DNA of 64,000 bases, taken from assembly GCA_018894105.1 (NCBI GenBank), contig CM032127.1:2079001-2143000 (forward strand), in the 5' to 3' direction. Under the pieces are notes generated by a model that did not search any database, was not told the DNA's origin, and saw only the letters and a program-made list of their open reading frames with translations. How positions within the stretch are numbered: the stretch's first letter is position 1; each line of letters begins with the position of its first letter. This DNA is from Jacaranda mimosifolia. Taxonomy: Eukaryota > Streptophyta > Magnoliopsida > Lamiales > Bignoniaceae. This document shows, one piece after another, positions 23,847-34,744 of the stretch. Position numbers and translations under genes: made by a program.

Positions 23847-25135
23847 TGATAGGGGACCGGCCCATGAGGGCCCCAAAGGCCCATTAAGCTTAATGGACCC
23901 AAGCGCAACCAAGCCAGTTTCGACCGTGAGGTCGAATCGTGTCACTTATATTCGACTGGGCTTTTTGGGCCTTGTTGTAGCCAGGCCTTGTTTTGGTCAA
24001 ATAGGCTGGCGGGTCCCATTCTGGGTCAATCAAAGAGGTCAATATACTCGACCTATGCCATGATTGAAGTGAGGTCAAGTGCTCAGTGGCTAATGATGGC
24101 GGTCTGCACCGCCCCATTTGCCGTATTAAATACGTCTCAACAACACATTCATACATATTTATTGGTGTGACAACATCTCATCTTCTCCATTAATGTTTCT
24201 GCCTCGGCAATAATGACAGTATGGCCTCGCCCTCCGTTTAGCTTAATAGCTTGCATAGTGAATAGTTGTAGAGTATGGGCTTAGGTCGAAATGATTGAAA
24301 CTACCCTTGCTTACGAGAAGTATGCAAGAAGCCTACCAAGGTGAATCTTGTCTTTTCACTAATAAGTACACACTATAAATACTCAATCCCTTCAGTAAGA
24401 CGGTAAGACATATTACTTTCAATTAAGCTGTTACTCTGCCCCTTTTTTCACATCCCAAACCTAGTAACTGACTTAACCATTAGAGGGTCTTAGCCGACGA
24501 CCCTCTTGGCCAGCCTGATGTGCGTTACTTGGTTGCAGGTTCCACTCCACACGTGTATCAGGTCAAAATAGACTACTTGACTGTTCGGAGACCATCACTC
24601 ATGTTGAGATAACAATACTGATGCACAAAAATAATCTATAAAAGCACAAATTAACAAAAACAAGAACAATTCTCTTTTTCTGGAAAAAAGATGTCTCAAT
24701 ATCCAATCTATCTTACAATTTTTTTACCAAGACCTTTTATCTAACCAAACGTCCCATTACTTTGGTTCATAACTATCCACTAAAACACTAATTAACTTGT
24801 TACAACTGAATCAATGAGATGGCGCCATGTGTATCCCACGTCCCTTCTTTTTTGATCGCACTTGGCACCATGACGGGGGGGGGGGGGGGGGGCACCAAGA
24901 CAAGGCTGGGGCAGCTCGACTCTTCCTTTGACTTCAACTTGGCCCTCCCCTTGATTTCAACTTGGCTATGTCCCTGCTTTCAGTTCGGCTCTTCCCATGC
25001 CCTCAGCTCGGGCATATCCTTGGGTTTAGCTGAGCCCTATCATTTGACTTCAGCTATAATATTTGCTGGGTAATCACCTCAGGTCTGATGTATGTCTTTT
25101 GCTTAGACTATTACAGATGTATCAAATACCCTACA
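23847..25135 (+). mobile_element. probable solo LTR (about 1.29 kb) inside a hAT MITE
   Basis: Starts TGATAGGG and ends CCCTACA, the TG...CA ends of an LTR with short terminal inverted repeats. It is more GC-rich than its surroundings, has a TATAAATA box near 24376, and has no gag-pol frames. It splits an otherwise recognisable hAT element. No clear 5-bp target duplication was found, so the exact ends are tentative. The right third holds imperfect GACTTCAACTTGGC-like repeats. Confidence 0.55.
24875..24892. repeat. G18 homopolymer
   Basis: Eighteen consecutive G inside the LTR-like insertion. Confidence 0.85.
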
Positions 25136-25456
25136 AAATTTGCATTAATAAAAATCTTTATCGATTTTTAGTTGAACCAGTCTAATCGACCTGTCAGATT
25201 CGATTTCTTAATCAATGCCTTTTGACAATTCCTCAAATTTAATTTCTTTTAGCGTCCAATCGTTGTGCCAAAGTCCGTTGTGCACTTCTACTTTTTTGAA
25301 CTGGAATGCTTCCACGTCTCAAACTCTTCTCTTTGTTGCAGAATTGTCAGACACCAACATTAATGCTGTGATTTTCAGTCACTGTTCCACACTTGAGAGG
25401 GCCAAAGGCTGAAAATAATTCAGCTCTCTCTTTATTTGTGGACACATTTGGTTATA

Positions 25457-25737
25457 GGCCATTTAGATTTGTTTTTTTTAGGTATATTTATTTTTCGGTA
25501 AAAAAAAATAGTAAAAAATTAATTATAAAAATATTTTAAAAAGTGAAATATTATTTGAATATTTTGTTTAAAATGTGATAATTATGTAGGGTTAAAAATA
25601 AATTGTATTTAAAAAATATAGTATTTTTGTATTAAAAATAAAAATATATGTAAAAATAGGAGAGAAGTTTATCATTCTCTGTTTTCATTTTCAGCAGAAA
25701 ATGAAAATGAATCCAGAAAACAAAAACGAACAGGCCC
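25457..25737. mobile_element. Tourist-like MITE, family A, short copy
   Basis: The right end (GAAAAC...GAACAGGCCC then TTA) matches family A. The left end GGCCATTTAGATTTG is degenerate and is preceded by ATA instead of TTA. Internal deletion makes it shorter than the 21541 and 38939 copies. Confidence 0.6.
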
Positions 25738-25773
25738 TTAGGTTTTTAGCTTTGCCATAGAACTTACAGCATC

Positions 25774-25957
25774 AGAGTTTTAAGTATTTTCTATTTTATT
25801 TTTTATTTTAGCTCTTATTTTATTTGATGAATATATGATATGTGTATTAAATATTTTTTTTATAAAAATAATTAATTGAGAATCAGATACACTTCATATA
25901 AATACAACAAGTTGAAATAGAAGATAGAATAGAAAATGGAATAGAGGTTCCAAAGTG
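25774..25957. mobile_element. Mutator-like MITE copy
   Basis: Same family as 29094-29272: AT-rich core with a TTATAAAAATAATTnATTGAGAATC-like centre and the outer GGTTCCAAAGTG end. No target duplication is visible. Confidence 0.6.
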
Positions 25958-26368
25958 CTCCTTAATTTATGTCAGATGTTAATATTTACATTTTCGCAAA
26001 AGGTTTTGGTAATGTTATTTCTTTTTATGGAAATTTTTCTTTTAAATTTATTCCTTTGCTTATGAGGACATATTATTTGAAAACACATCTAGTATTAAGG
26101 TATTCAATGAGAAATTATAGCACAAATTGACAAATTTGAAATTATATTTATTCGATAAGAAAACATACATGTCGTGGTTTCACCATTTTAATTTAGTGGA
26201 TTAAAATTTACTTTCTTATGATGGTATGAGCATGGACACACCAAATTATGTACTTCACTTTAGTTGATTGGTGAATTAATTTAATAACATCGCCTTATAT
26301 TTTTTGAAATTTAAAGTTCGAATATTATGAATCTCATATATGTATGTATAAATAAAATAAAAAAATAT

Positions 26369-26402
<34 letters not shown>

Positions 26403-26656
26403 TTTGTTTTTTTCACTTTGAAATTTTCCAGATGGGGTTTATCATTGTCGATTCGAAACATTTTTTGGGCTCTTGCTCAGCCCAAAACAGAGAAGACCAT
26501 TATTAGTTTCCGAAGCAACATTACTTTCTGGGCCCATATTACATCTTAAGTGGGCTGGTGTATATCCCATTTCGATTCGATCATTCACAAAAAAAAAAAA
26601 AAAAAGAAACATATCTAATAAATTAAAATTATAAATCGAGAAAATTCATTAAATAA
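25958..26656. other. AT-rich spacer with SSR
   Basis: Contains an AC/AT microsatellite at about 26368-26402 and an A-run near 26588. No gene seen. Confidence 0.4.
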
Positions 26657-26996
26657 GGATCAAAATGTTTGGTCATATTTTTTGTGTGATTTTATTATGT
26701 ATTTTGGGCTAGTGAATTATTGGAGAATGTGAAATTGTATTTTGATATGTTTTTATTTTGGGGGATACATTTTTTTTTTATTGTAACAGTCAAATCAATA
26801 CTTTTTTATTAATTTTTTAGTGTGAAAATGAAATTAAGTAATTTTTTTATTATTAAAATAATAATAAAATATATAATGTATATATAATATATGTACGTAT
26901 ATGTTGAAAAATGAAAATTTTGGAGAAAAAATGAGGATATATTTGATTATATTTTTCTAAAATAATTTGATAATGGGAAACATAATCAAACATTCC
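26657..26996. mobile_element. Tourist-like MITE, family B
   Basis: Left end GGATCAAAATGTTTGGTCAT after TAA. Right end, reverse-complemented, GGAATGTTTGATTATG before TTA. The body shares GAGAATGTGAAA and ACTTTTTTATTAATTTTT words with family B copies at 27227, 47076, 51632 and 53191. Confidence 0.65.
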
Positions 26997-27226
26997 TTAA
27001 ACTTGTCGCTAGCAATTTAACTTTATAAAAATGAAATAACGAAATTTGAAGAACGAATTGACTGCCATGTTAACTTTTTGAAGCATTTATTGCATGTACA
27101 GAACTTTCTGCCTACTTATTGAAACATTAACTGTGGAAAACTTCCGGCACGAAAGTGAACTGAAAAATTGTCGAAATATTTCAGGATGGAATTCCAACAT
27201 ATATATAATATAATATAAAATTCATT

Positions 27227-27652
27227 GGCTATGTTTGATTATATTTTGGAAAAACAAATTTATTTTCCAAAAAATGTAATCAAACATAAAAAAATTTTCT
27301 TTCAAAATGTCGAATTAAATTTTCTAAAATATTCTCTTATATCTTTTATTATCCCAAAAACTTCCTCATTTTTCAATATATACATATATATATTACATCA
27401 CACATATTTTATTATTATTCTAACAATAAAAAGTCATTTAATTCCATTTTCACCCCAAAAACCCAATAAAAAATATTGATTTGACTGCTACAGTAGAATT
27501 TATCTTATCCAAAAACATAAACAAACATACTAAATTTTTTCAAAATAATTTTCTTACTATTCCTAAAATATAAACAAACATACATAGCATTCCCTGACTC
27601 CACTCCCAAAATTCATTCTCTCAAAACACATAATTCATATCCAAACATTATC
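27227..27652. mobile_element. Tourist-like MITE, family B (inverted)
   Basis: Left end GGCTATGTTTGATTATATTT, right end (reverse complement) GATAATGTTTGG, flanked by ATT at 27224-27226 and 27653-27655. The body is the reverse complement of other family B copies. Confidence 0.65.
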
Positions 27653-27999
27653 ATTGTTATTATTACTTTTATCTTCAACTAAATACGCACCAAGTGAATT
27701 ATACTTTATAATATAATTAACGCAAAATCCTATACATATATTTGGTGCTTAATTTGTGTTATCCTAAAGTAGGATAAATTTCAGTTTGCTGCCCTCTTCA
27801 ACAACATATTTTGTATAACAACTTCGCTCATTTTGCTCCTCCAAATGCTCCATACATAGAACCGGATTCATCGAGCTTCCTCTTTCTTCATTCTTTTCAT
27901 TTTACATTATCGATTTTAATACATAGTTCATCTCTTATTTTATTTTTAAATATATAAAATATTTTTCCTATAAAAATAATTGATTATGAAACAAATACA
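27653..27999. other. spacer with Mutator-like MITE remnant
   Basis: No gene. About 27911-27999 resembles the left half of the Mutator-like MITE family, apparently cut at the start of the CACTA-like element at 28000. Confidence 0.4.
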
Positions 28000-28430
28000 C
28001 ATTACAAGAAAAAAATAAATTAGTGGCAAATAATAAATGACAATGCAAAAGTTGTCACTAATTATGTATATTAGATGACAAAAAATTTAATTTTATCACC
28101 TTAATGGTTTTTACAAACTAAATAGTGACAAGAATAGTGTTAAAGTTATCACCATAGACAATTAGTGACATACATATGGTAACAATAAAAATCTTGTCAC
28201 AAATTATAGTGGCAATTTCTATTATTACTAAGTTGTCACTAATTGTTAGTAACAACAACTTAAAATATTAATTTTTTCTACTATTGAGTCATTTTGTGAC
28301 AAGGTAAAATTCTTGTTATTTAAAAATTATCATTAATGACAAGATAAAAACTATTGTCACTCAATGTATATTATTAGTGACAATTTTTATGTTGTCACTA
28401 ATATTATAATTTTTTATAATGACACTTAAT
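28000..28430. mobile_element. CACTA-like (En/Spm) non-autonomous remnant
   Basis: Left end CATTACAAGAAAAAAA resembles the CACTACAAGAAAA terminal repeat. The interior is a dense array of alternating AGTGACAA and TTGTCACTA words, as in CACTA subterminal repeats. It is related to the copies at 32374-32829 and 35965-36417. The right terminus is degraded. Confidence 0.55.
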
Positions 28431-28518
28431 TTGTATGAAATCGGATTATGAGATTAAACATGTATTGAAATAAAAAATTTAAGCTGCATCGTTCTGATGT
28501 TAAAATTATTGTGACTCA

Positions 28519-28519
28519 T

Positions 28520-28555
<36 letters not shown>

Positions 28556-28560
28556 CATAT
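28519..28560. repeat. (AC)n(AT)n microsatellite
   Basis: Compound dinucleotide repeat. Confidence 0.9.
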
Positions 28561-28795
28561 ATAAAATATGATATAAAAGGCCAGATTACTACTTTTAGCT
28601 ACCCACCAAGATTCATGTGAAATGATGTGATGCAAAAAGCAACTTTATTTTGTTTACAAGTTTACCACATATTTTGTTTTTGTTTTCTCTCTAGATATTG
28701 TTGGTTTTTGATGATTGCTTTCTCGTGAAGGGTTTGTGAACTTTGGATCTCACTGGATCCATAGGAAAATTACTTAAAAAAAAGAGGGGGTTGTT

Positions 28796-28816
28796 GGGGG
28801 GGGGGGGGGGGGGGGG
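28796..28816. repeat. G21 homopolymer at duplication edge
   Basis: Twenty-one G immediately left of the point where homology between the two duplicated units begins. Confidence 0.85.
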
Positions 28817-29093
28817 AATTATGAGAAAAAGGAAAAAATAATAAATGGGTACATTTGATGTCATGGTACCTTTCATGTTATCATGTGCTCCTCAACAAAA
28901 GCAAACAGTACATGGCTGCAAGACAATGTCCCGTGAGAGCACCATATGGATTCACGGAATGCAAAATAATAACCAAAAGGAAAAATATTATTAAAGCAAA
29001 TTCTCCTCAATTCTACGATATTGTTGTGGTGATAGAGTAGTATCAAGTACGTCTTCTATTGTCATCCTTTACTTCATATTTATTAATTTGTTA

Positions 29094-29272
29094 CACTTTG
29101 ATCCTCTATTTCATTTTCGTGTTTCATCTTTTACTCCAATATGATGTATATATGCCAAGTGTATTTGGTTATTAATCAATTATTTTTATAAAAAAATATT
29201 TAATACACGTGCCATGCATCCATTCAATGAAATAGGAGATGGAATATATATTGGAGTAGAGGATCTAAACTG
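29094..29272. mobile_element. Mutator-like MITE, 179 bp
   Basis: Perfect 9-bp duplication AATTTGTTA at 29085-29093 and 29273-29281. Left end CACTTTGATCCTCTATTTC; right end, reverse-complemented, CAGTTTAGATCCTCTACTCC. A 9-bp duplication points to a Mutator-type transposase. No coding capacity. Confidence 0.83.
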
Positions 29273-29363
29273 AATTTGTTATGGTTAGGCTTTAGTACTT
29301 TCTCTATGGCTCAACTGCTCAAGTATTTCCCTAAATAATTAACTTATCAATGATAACCACTAA

Positions 29364-29800
29364 GGCAATGTTTGGTTTTGTTTTTTTTTTCTTGTGTGAT
29401 TTTAATATGGTTTTTGAGAGAATTAATGTTGAAAGTGATATTTGGAGAATGTGAAAGTTGTGTTTGGATATGTAATGAATTTTTAGTTATGTTTTGGAGA
29501 ATAGTTAAAAATTGATTTTAGAGAGTTTTGGTATGTTTGTTTATATTATGGGGGGAGACATTTTTTTACTGTAGCAGTCAAATCAATATATATATATATA
29601 TATATATTTTGTTGAATTTTTGGAGTAAAAGTAGAATTGAGTGATCTTTGTAATGCTAGAATAATAAAAAAATATATCTGATGTGTGTGTGTGTGTATAT
29701 ATATATAATATGTATGTATGTATTGGAAAATGGGAAAGTTTTGGGTATGATGAAAGATAAAAGAGGGTATTTTGGGAAAATCATTTTTAGTGTTTTGGAT
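29364..29800. mobile_element. Tourist-like MITE, family B, truncated right end
   Basis: Left end GGCAATGTTTGGTTTTG after TAA, with the family B body. The right terminus is not recognisable, so the end is approximate. The same insertion is present in unit 2 near 33485. Confidence 0.5.
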
Positions 29801-30257
29801 GGATTAATATTTCATATATATATATATATATATCATGAATTATACATTAGGTGTGATTTACACTCTAATATTCTAGTAAAGAAATGATTTATTTATACAC
29901 TTAAATAGCATTTATTTATAATTAACATGTAAAAATATGTAATATCAATTAGAATAATGAATTGAAATACTATATCTAATCAACTAATCATACTGTAAAA
30001 ATTAAATAAGTTTGACCTATACTCATTTTGTTATAATCTTCTAATATAATTTACTAAGTTTGACAACTTGTTCCGAAGAATCAAAACAGCCAGTAATTAT
30101 TAATAAATTTTTTTGTCGGCTCTCTATGAAATACTCATTCGTTCAAAGGCCTCCGAATATATTGTAAGTCCAATTGGTATTGATGAATAACTAACTCAGA
30201 ATAAATAGAAAAGATACAGTAATATGACGAAGAACCAAGCAATATTATATATATATA
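29801..30257. other. spacer inside unit 1
   Basis: AT-rich with an (AT)n run near 29815. No gene seen. It is matched by about 33900-34285 in unit 2. Confidence 0.4.
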
Positions 30258-30681
30258 CTAGCAGTTGTTGCATGTAATTTTTATATGTATAAAATTACTT
30301 ATTAAATCATTTAAAATTAATACAAGAAATAATTTAAATTATGAGTAAAGTTAAAATTGTATTAGATATTTTGATATGATAAAAAAAATAAAATAGAAGA
30401 TGGAATTTTGACAATACAAACTTGTGGGTTCATGGATTTTGTGAAAAGTATAATTGTGACTTTGTTGAATCACCACTTCTAAAGGGCAACTTAAAGGAGA
30501 ATTTTGGAATATTAGTAAATTTGGTATGCAAACCACCTTTTTGTATTGAATTCTCCATTTTATCCTTCAAACTGCATTACTCATTTTAGTTGCTGGAATA
30601 ATTGAAGGGTAAATATGTAAAAAATCACAAATAACTTCCACTTTTGACACAAAACAACATTTCTTTTTATAATAATATAGA
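30258..30681 (-). mobile_element. non-autonomous Helitron, 424 bp
   Basis: Read on the minus strand it starts TC after A and ends CTAG before T. A hairpin (stem GTAATTTT/AAAATTAC; plus-strand arms 30274-30281 and 30291-30298) lies 12 bases before the CTAG end. The 5' end TCTATATTATTATAAAAAG is similar to the Helitron at 20515. The equivalent place in unit 2 (about 34285-34300) lacks the element. Confidence 0.83.
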
Positions 30682-30969
30682 TATCTGCGGCTTGCCAAAT
30701 GGTAACAACTTCTAATTTGGACAAATCAAAATAAAAGTAGAGTTCAATTAATTTCTTTACATCATCATATAATATGTTATCTTCATGAAAAATCCAGCTG
30801 ATTCTTGACCTCTCTCTCTTTCTCTATCACACACAAATTTGACAAAACTAACACTGTCCACATACAAAACCTTGCTAAATTTTTGTCCACATACACATGC
30901 ACTGGTGCTAATGGCAGATTTTGTAAGAAGCACACTATAAATTAAAACCTTGGGCCAAACCCTCTCCAC

Positions 30970-31010
30970 TGCACGTCATCCACGTAGTCTTGGCTCCCCA
31001 CTATATATCT
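30970..31010 (+). promoter_or_regulatory. DUF1677 copy 1 core promoter
   Basis: TATATAT at 31002-31008, 132 bases before the ATG, with two ACGT cores at 30973 and 30982 just upstream (possible bZIP sites). The same arrangement is kept in copy 2 (34578-34613). Confidence 0.55.
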
Positions 31011-31059
31011 TCATGCTTCTTCAGCCTAATTCAAAATCCCTTTTCAACCCACAAGTCAA

Positions 31060-31083
31060 ATGCCGAAGCTTCTTCACTCCTGA
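31060..31083 (+). promoter_or_regulatory. 7-codon upstream ORF in the copy 1 leader
   Basis: ATG at 31060 with in-frame TGA at 31081-31083, encoding MPKLLHS, 57 bases before the main start. If the TATA box at 31002 is used it lies inside the mRNA leader. Copy 2 has ATT in place of this ATG. Confidence 0.5.
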
Positions 31084-31139
31084 TCAGTATTTTCACTACT
31101 CAAAAACCCTAGAAATCCAACGGCTGTAACCCCATCATC

Positions 31140-31727
31140 ATGGCACCCAACAGGGACTCCTCGTTTCTCCAACCCTTCACCAAAAACAACAACAATGTTA
31201 ACCAGAAGCCGCCGAAGTTGTCCATGGACTCCCTCAAACGGACAATCTCCGACATATCATTCGAACTGATCAGCCAAGAAAACCTAATCAGCTCGGAAAA
31301 AAACAGCAACCACCACCCCCCTCTGCCGCCGATATCCGAGGTGGAAGACGCGAAATGCGAGTGCTGCGGCATGTCGGAGGAGTGCACCCCACAGTACGTG
31401 AAAAAGGTGCGGGAAAAATATTGCGGGAAGATGATATGCGGGCTTTGCTCGGAGGCCGTGAAGGAAGAGATGGAGAAAAACGGCGGGAAGAGCGAGGAGG
31501 CGCTGCATGCCCACGTTAGCGCCTGCGCCAAGTTCAACCGGCTTGGCCGGGCGTTCCCGGTTCTCTGCCAGGCCGAGGCCATGAGGGAGATTTTGAGGAA
31601 CAATCGGGCGAAGTCGCTCAGCCCTAGGGACAAGGGCGGCACAAATCAGAAGAAAGGTGGGATTGCGAGGAGTTCGAGTTGTATTCCCGCGATTACGAGG
31701 GAGATGGGGGCTCAGAAGATGGTTTAG
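31140..31727 (+). CDS. DUF1677 family protein, copy 1
   Basis: Intronless 195-residue plant protein of unknown function in the DUF1677 family. Visible: a low-complexity Asn/Lys/Pro N-terminus, then the family signature with a CxCCG motif (Cys73, 75, 76) followed by EECT (Cys82), then a GKMICGLCSEAVKEE block (Cys100, 103), and an RSSSCIP motif near the end. The clustered cysteines suggest metal binding, which is inference. The ATG is the first one compatible with the frame and follows a CATC leader and a TATA box at good distance. The coding region is markedly GC-rich against its surroundings. Copy 2 at 34745 encodes an identical protein with only four synonymous base changes seen; a third relative lies at 41289. 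A 177-codon antisense frame is a shadow of this GC-rich gene. Confidence 0.88.
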   Translation: MAPNRDSSFLQPFTKNNNNVNQKPPKLSMDSLKRTISDISFELISQENLISSEKNSNHHPPLPPISEVEDAKCECCGMSEECTPQYVKKVREKYCGKMICGLCSEAVKEEMEKNGGKSEEALHAHVSACAKFNRLGRAFPVLCQAEAMREILRNNRAKSLSPRDKGGTNQKKGGIARSSSCIPAITREMGAQKMV

Positions 31728-32034
31728 AGATGATCTTAAGATAATTAATTACTTGATTATGTCTAATTAATTAATGTTTGTTTTGATAATTGTATGTATA
31801 ACTTAGGTGTTTAGCGGTTAATTAAAGTCTTTTAGGGCTGTTATATATTTTATGACAGTTTTCTCTAGTGCAATTAATATTGCAGAGGGCACTTTAATTA
31901 ATTTCTGTAAGTACTTATGTATTTTGTTGTGTAAAATGATTATAATCAGGCAATCGGACATTGTGTACGTATGTTTGCATGAAGGGTACTCAATGAACTG
32001 TTTAATTATTGATTAAGGTTTCGAATTGCATTAT

Positions 32035-32211
32035 CGGTTTAAATCCTATATTTTATTCTCTATTTTATCTATTATTCTATTTAATGAATATATGATAAAT
32101 ATATTAAATATTTTTTATAAAAATAATCGATTGAAAATCAGATATACTTGGTATAAGTACAATAAATTGGAATAGAATATGGAATAGGGAATGAAATAGA
32201 GAATTATACTG
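32035..32211. mobile_element. Mutator-like MITE copy in unit 1
   Basis: Starts CGGTTTAAATCCTATATTTT and ends with AATAGAGAATTATACTG. Same family as 29094. Also present at the matching place in unit 2 (35640-35816), so it predates the duplication. No target duplication seen. Confidence 0.65.
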
Positions 32212-32373
32212 CCTTAGCTTCTTTTCTTAAGCTGATGGTATTAATGAATACATTTTCCGGATATAATAATTACTACTAAATGAAATTCAATTCCATAATT
32301 ACTTTACAAACTTCACATCGAATGGAAATAAGCTTAATTACATATAGCTTAATTAGATAAACTACTCAAATAA

Positions 32374-32829
32374 CATTAGAAAAAATATTATATTAGCAAT
32401 AAAATAATAAATGACAATGTAAAAACTATCACTAATAATACATATTAAGTGACAATAACTTTTATTTTGTCAGTGATATTTTTCAATTGACAATAATTTT
32501 TATTTTATCACAATATGGCTCATTAATGATAAAAATTAATATTTTAAATTGTCATTATTAATAATAAGTAACACCCTATACTGACAATGATGACAAAGTG
32601 ACAATATTTTGTGAAAAGATTTTTATTGTCACTAAGTTGTCATTATAGGCATGTCATTAATTGTCAATTGTATCAATTTAAATATTATTATTGTACTATC
32701 TAGTTTGTAAAAATTATTAATGTCACAAAACAAATTTTTTTGTCATCTAATATATATAATTAGTGACAGTTTTTGTATTTTTGACACTCATTATTTTGTC
32801 ACTAGGCTTTTTTTTCCCCTCTTGTAGTG
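32374..32829. mobile_element. CACTA-like non-autonomous element in unit 1
   Basis: The right end CTCTTGTAGTG is the reverse complement of CACTACAAGAG, the CACTA terminal signature. The left end CATTAGAAAAAATA is degenerate. The interior is full of AGTGACAA/TTGTCACTA subterminal-type repeats. Flanked by TAA/TTA. Confidence 0.7.
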
Positions 32830-32899
32830 TTAATATGAGACTCAAATTAAGCGAAAATATTAGTAAAACTTTGGAAATAAAGAGCAACCTTTGCCAACA

Positions 32900-32915
32900 C
32901 CCCCCCCCCCCCCCC
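32900..32915. repeat. C16 homopolymer at the duplication junction
   Basis: Sixteen C followed by a (GA)n run fill the 43 bases between the end of unit 1 and the start of unit 2. Confidence 0.85.
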
Positions 32916-33215
32916 AAATCCCAAGAGAGAGAGAGAGAGATATGAGAAAAAAAAAAAAATTAATGAATGGGTACATTTGATGTCATGGTACCTTTCATGT
33001 TATCATGTGCTCCTCAACAAAAGCAAACAGTACATGGCTGCAAGACAATGTCCCGTGAGAGCACCATATGGATTCACGGAATGCAAAATAATAACCAAAA
33101 GGAAAAATATTATTAAAGCAAATTCTCCTCAATTCTACAATATTGTTGTGGTGATAGAGTAGTATCAAGTATGTCTTCTATTATCATCCTTTACTTCATA
33201 TTTATTAATTTGTTA

Positions 33216-33404
33216 CACTTTTAGCCTCTATTTTATTTTCATGTTTGATCTTCTATTCCAATATGATATATATATATATATACCAAGTGTATTTGGTTAT
33301 CAATCAGTTATTTTTATAAAAAAAAAATAAATTAATACACATATCATACATTCATGTAATGAAATAGGAGATAAAAAATATATTGGAGTAGAGGGTCTAA
33401 ACTG
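33216..33404. mobile_element. Mutator-like MITE, unit 2 counterpart
   Basis: Same insertion as 29094-29272, with the same AATTTGTTA duplication at 33207-33215 and 33405-33413. Confidence 0.8.
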
Positions 33405-33484
33405 AATTTGTTATGGTTAGGCTATACTTTCTGTATGACTAAAGTATTTCCCTAAATAATTAACTTATCAATGATAATCACTAA

Positions 33485-33900
33485 GGCAATGTTTGGTTTT
33501 GTTTTGTTTGTGTGATTTTAATGTGTTTTGGGAGAATTAATGTTGAAAGTGATATTGAAGAATGTGAAAGTTGTGTTTGGGAATGTAATGAATTTTTGGT
33601 TATATTTTGGAGAATAATTAAAAATTTATTTTGGAGAGTTTTGGTATGTTTGTTCATATTATGGGGGGGAGATATTTTTTACTGTAGCAGTCAAATTAAT
33701 ATTTTTTTTGTTGGATTTTTAGGGTGAAAGTAGAATTGAGTGATTTTTTTATTGTTAGAATAATAATAAAATATATATGATGTATATATATAATATATGT
33801 ATCTATATATTGAAAAATAGGTAAGTTTCGGATAATGAAGGATAGAAGAGGATATTTTGATAAAACTTTTTTTAGTGTTTCGGAGGGATTAATATTTCAT
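33485..33900. mobile_element. Tourist-like MITE family B, unit 2 counterpart
   Basis: Same truncated insertion as at 29364. Left TSD-like TAA at 33482-33484; right end unclear. Confidence 0.5.
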
Positions 33901-34577
33901 ATCATGAATTATACATTAGGTGTAATTTACACTCTAATATTCTAGTAAAGAAATAATTCACTTAAATAGCATTTATTTATAATTAACATATAAGAATATG
34001 CAATATCAATTAGAATAATGAATTTGAAATTCTATCTAATCAACTCACCATACTGTAAAAATTAAATAAGTTTGACCTATACTCATTTTGTTATAATCTT
34101 TTAATATAATTTACTAAATTCGAGAAGTTGTTCTAAAGAATCAAAACGACCAGTTATTAATAAGATTCTTTATATCGGTCGATCGAGGACTTCTAAATAT
34201 ATTTTAAGCTTAATTAGTACTGGGAAATAACTAACTCGTAATAAATAGAAAAGATATAGTAATACTATGAATGAGCCAAGCCTTATATCTATGCCTCGAC
34301 AAATGATAACAATTTCTAATTATGACAAAGAGTTCAATTAAATTTCTTTACATCACCATATAATATATTATCTTCATGAAAAATCCAGCTGATTCTTGAC
34401 CTCTCTCTCTTTCTCTATCACACACACACAGACAGACACAGATTTGACAAAACTAACACTGTCCACATACAAAACCTTGCTTAAATTTTGTCCACATACA
34501 CATGCACTGGTGTTAATGGCAGATTTTGTAAGAAGCACACTATAAATTAAAACCTTGGGCCAAACCCTCTCCACTGC

Positions 34578-34613
34578 ACGTCATCCACGTAGTCTTGGCT
34601 CCCCACTATATAT
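34578..34613 (+). promoter_or_regulatory. DUF1677 copy 2 core promoter
   Basis: TATATAT at 34607-34613 and ACGT cores at 34578 and 34587, identical in arrangement to copy 1. Confidence 0.55.
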
Positions 34614-34744
34614 CTTCATGCTTCTTCAACCAAATTCAAAATCCCTTTTCAACCCACAAGTCAAATTCCTAAGCTTCTTCACTTCCGATCAGTATTTTCA
34701 CTACTGAAAAACCCTAGAAATCCAACGGCTGTAACCCCATCATC

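Larger units (their letters stand above)
23192..25217. mobile_element. hAT-type MITE interrupted by a probable solo LTR
   Basis: Related to the element at 1866-2398 but inverted. The left end reads CAATGTTTGAGAAACTGGAC. The right end (25165-25217) reads GATTTCTTAATCAATG, matching the outer end of the 1866 copy. The left part (23192-23846) and right part (25136-25217) are separated by the LTR-like insertion. Flanking octamers match poorly (5 of 8), so the copy is old. Confidence 0.65.
28820..32897. repeat. tandem segmental duplication, unit 1
   Basis: Near-identical to 32941-36486 through DUF1677 gene, promoter, 3' flank and the same embedded MITEs. It is about 0.5 kb longer than unit 2, mostly because it holds a 424-bp Helitron that unit 2 lacks. 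Homology ends at the shared GAGCAACCTTTGCCAA. Confidence 0.9.

Noticed and set aside
24819..25073. 84-codon frame with Gly run and Ser/Leu-rich repeats
   Set aside because: The glycines come from the G18 homopolymer and the frame lies in the LTR-like insertion; not a gene.
26464..26580. GC-richer patch that could be an exon remnant
   Set aside because: No open frame or family match; flanked by AT-rich repeats.
28000..28430. Array of short AGTGACAA/TTGTCACTA repeats resembling a CRISPR-like or satellite array
   Set aside because: The spacing is irregular, both orientations alternate, and CACTA-type ends are present in related copies; CRISPR is not expected in a plant nuclear genome.
28855..29040. 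61-codon frame repeated almost exactly at 32977-33162
   Set aside because: The conservation is explained by the recent segmental duplication; the product has no family resemblance and no promoter or coding signature.
31109..31642. 177-codon open frame antisense to DUF1677 copy 1 (and its twin at 34714-35247)
   Set aside because: It lies wholly opposite the conserved gene, shows no recognisable domain, and is best explained by the high GC content of that coding region.
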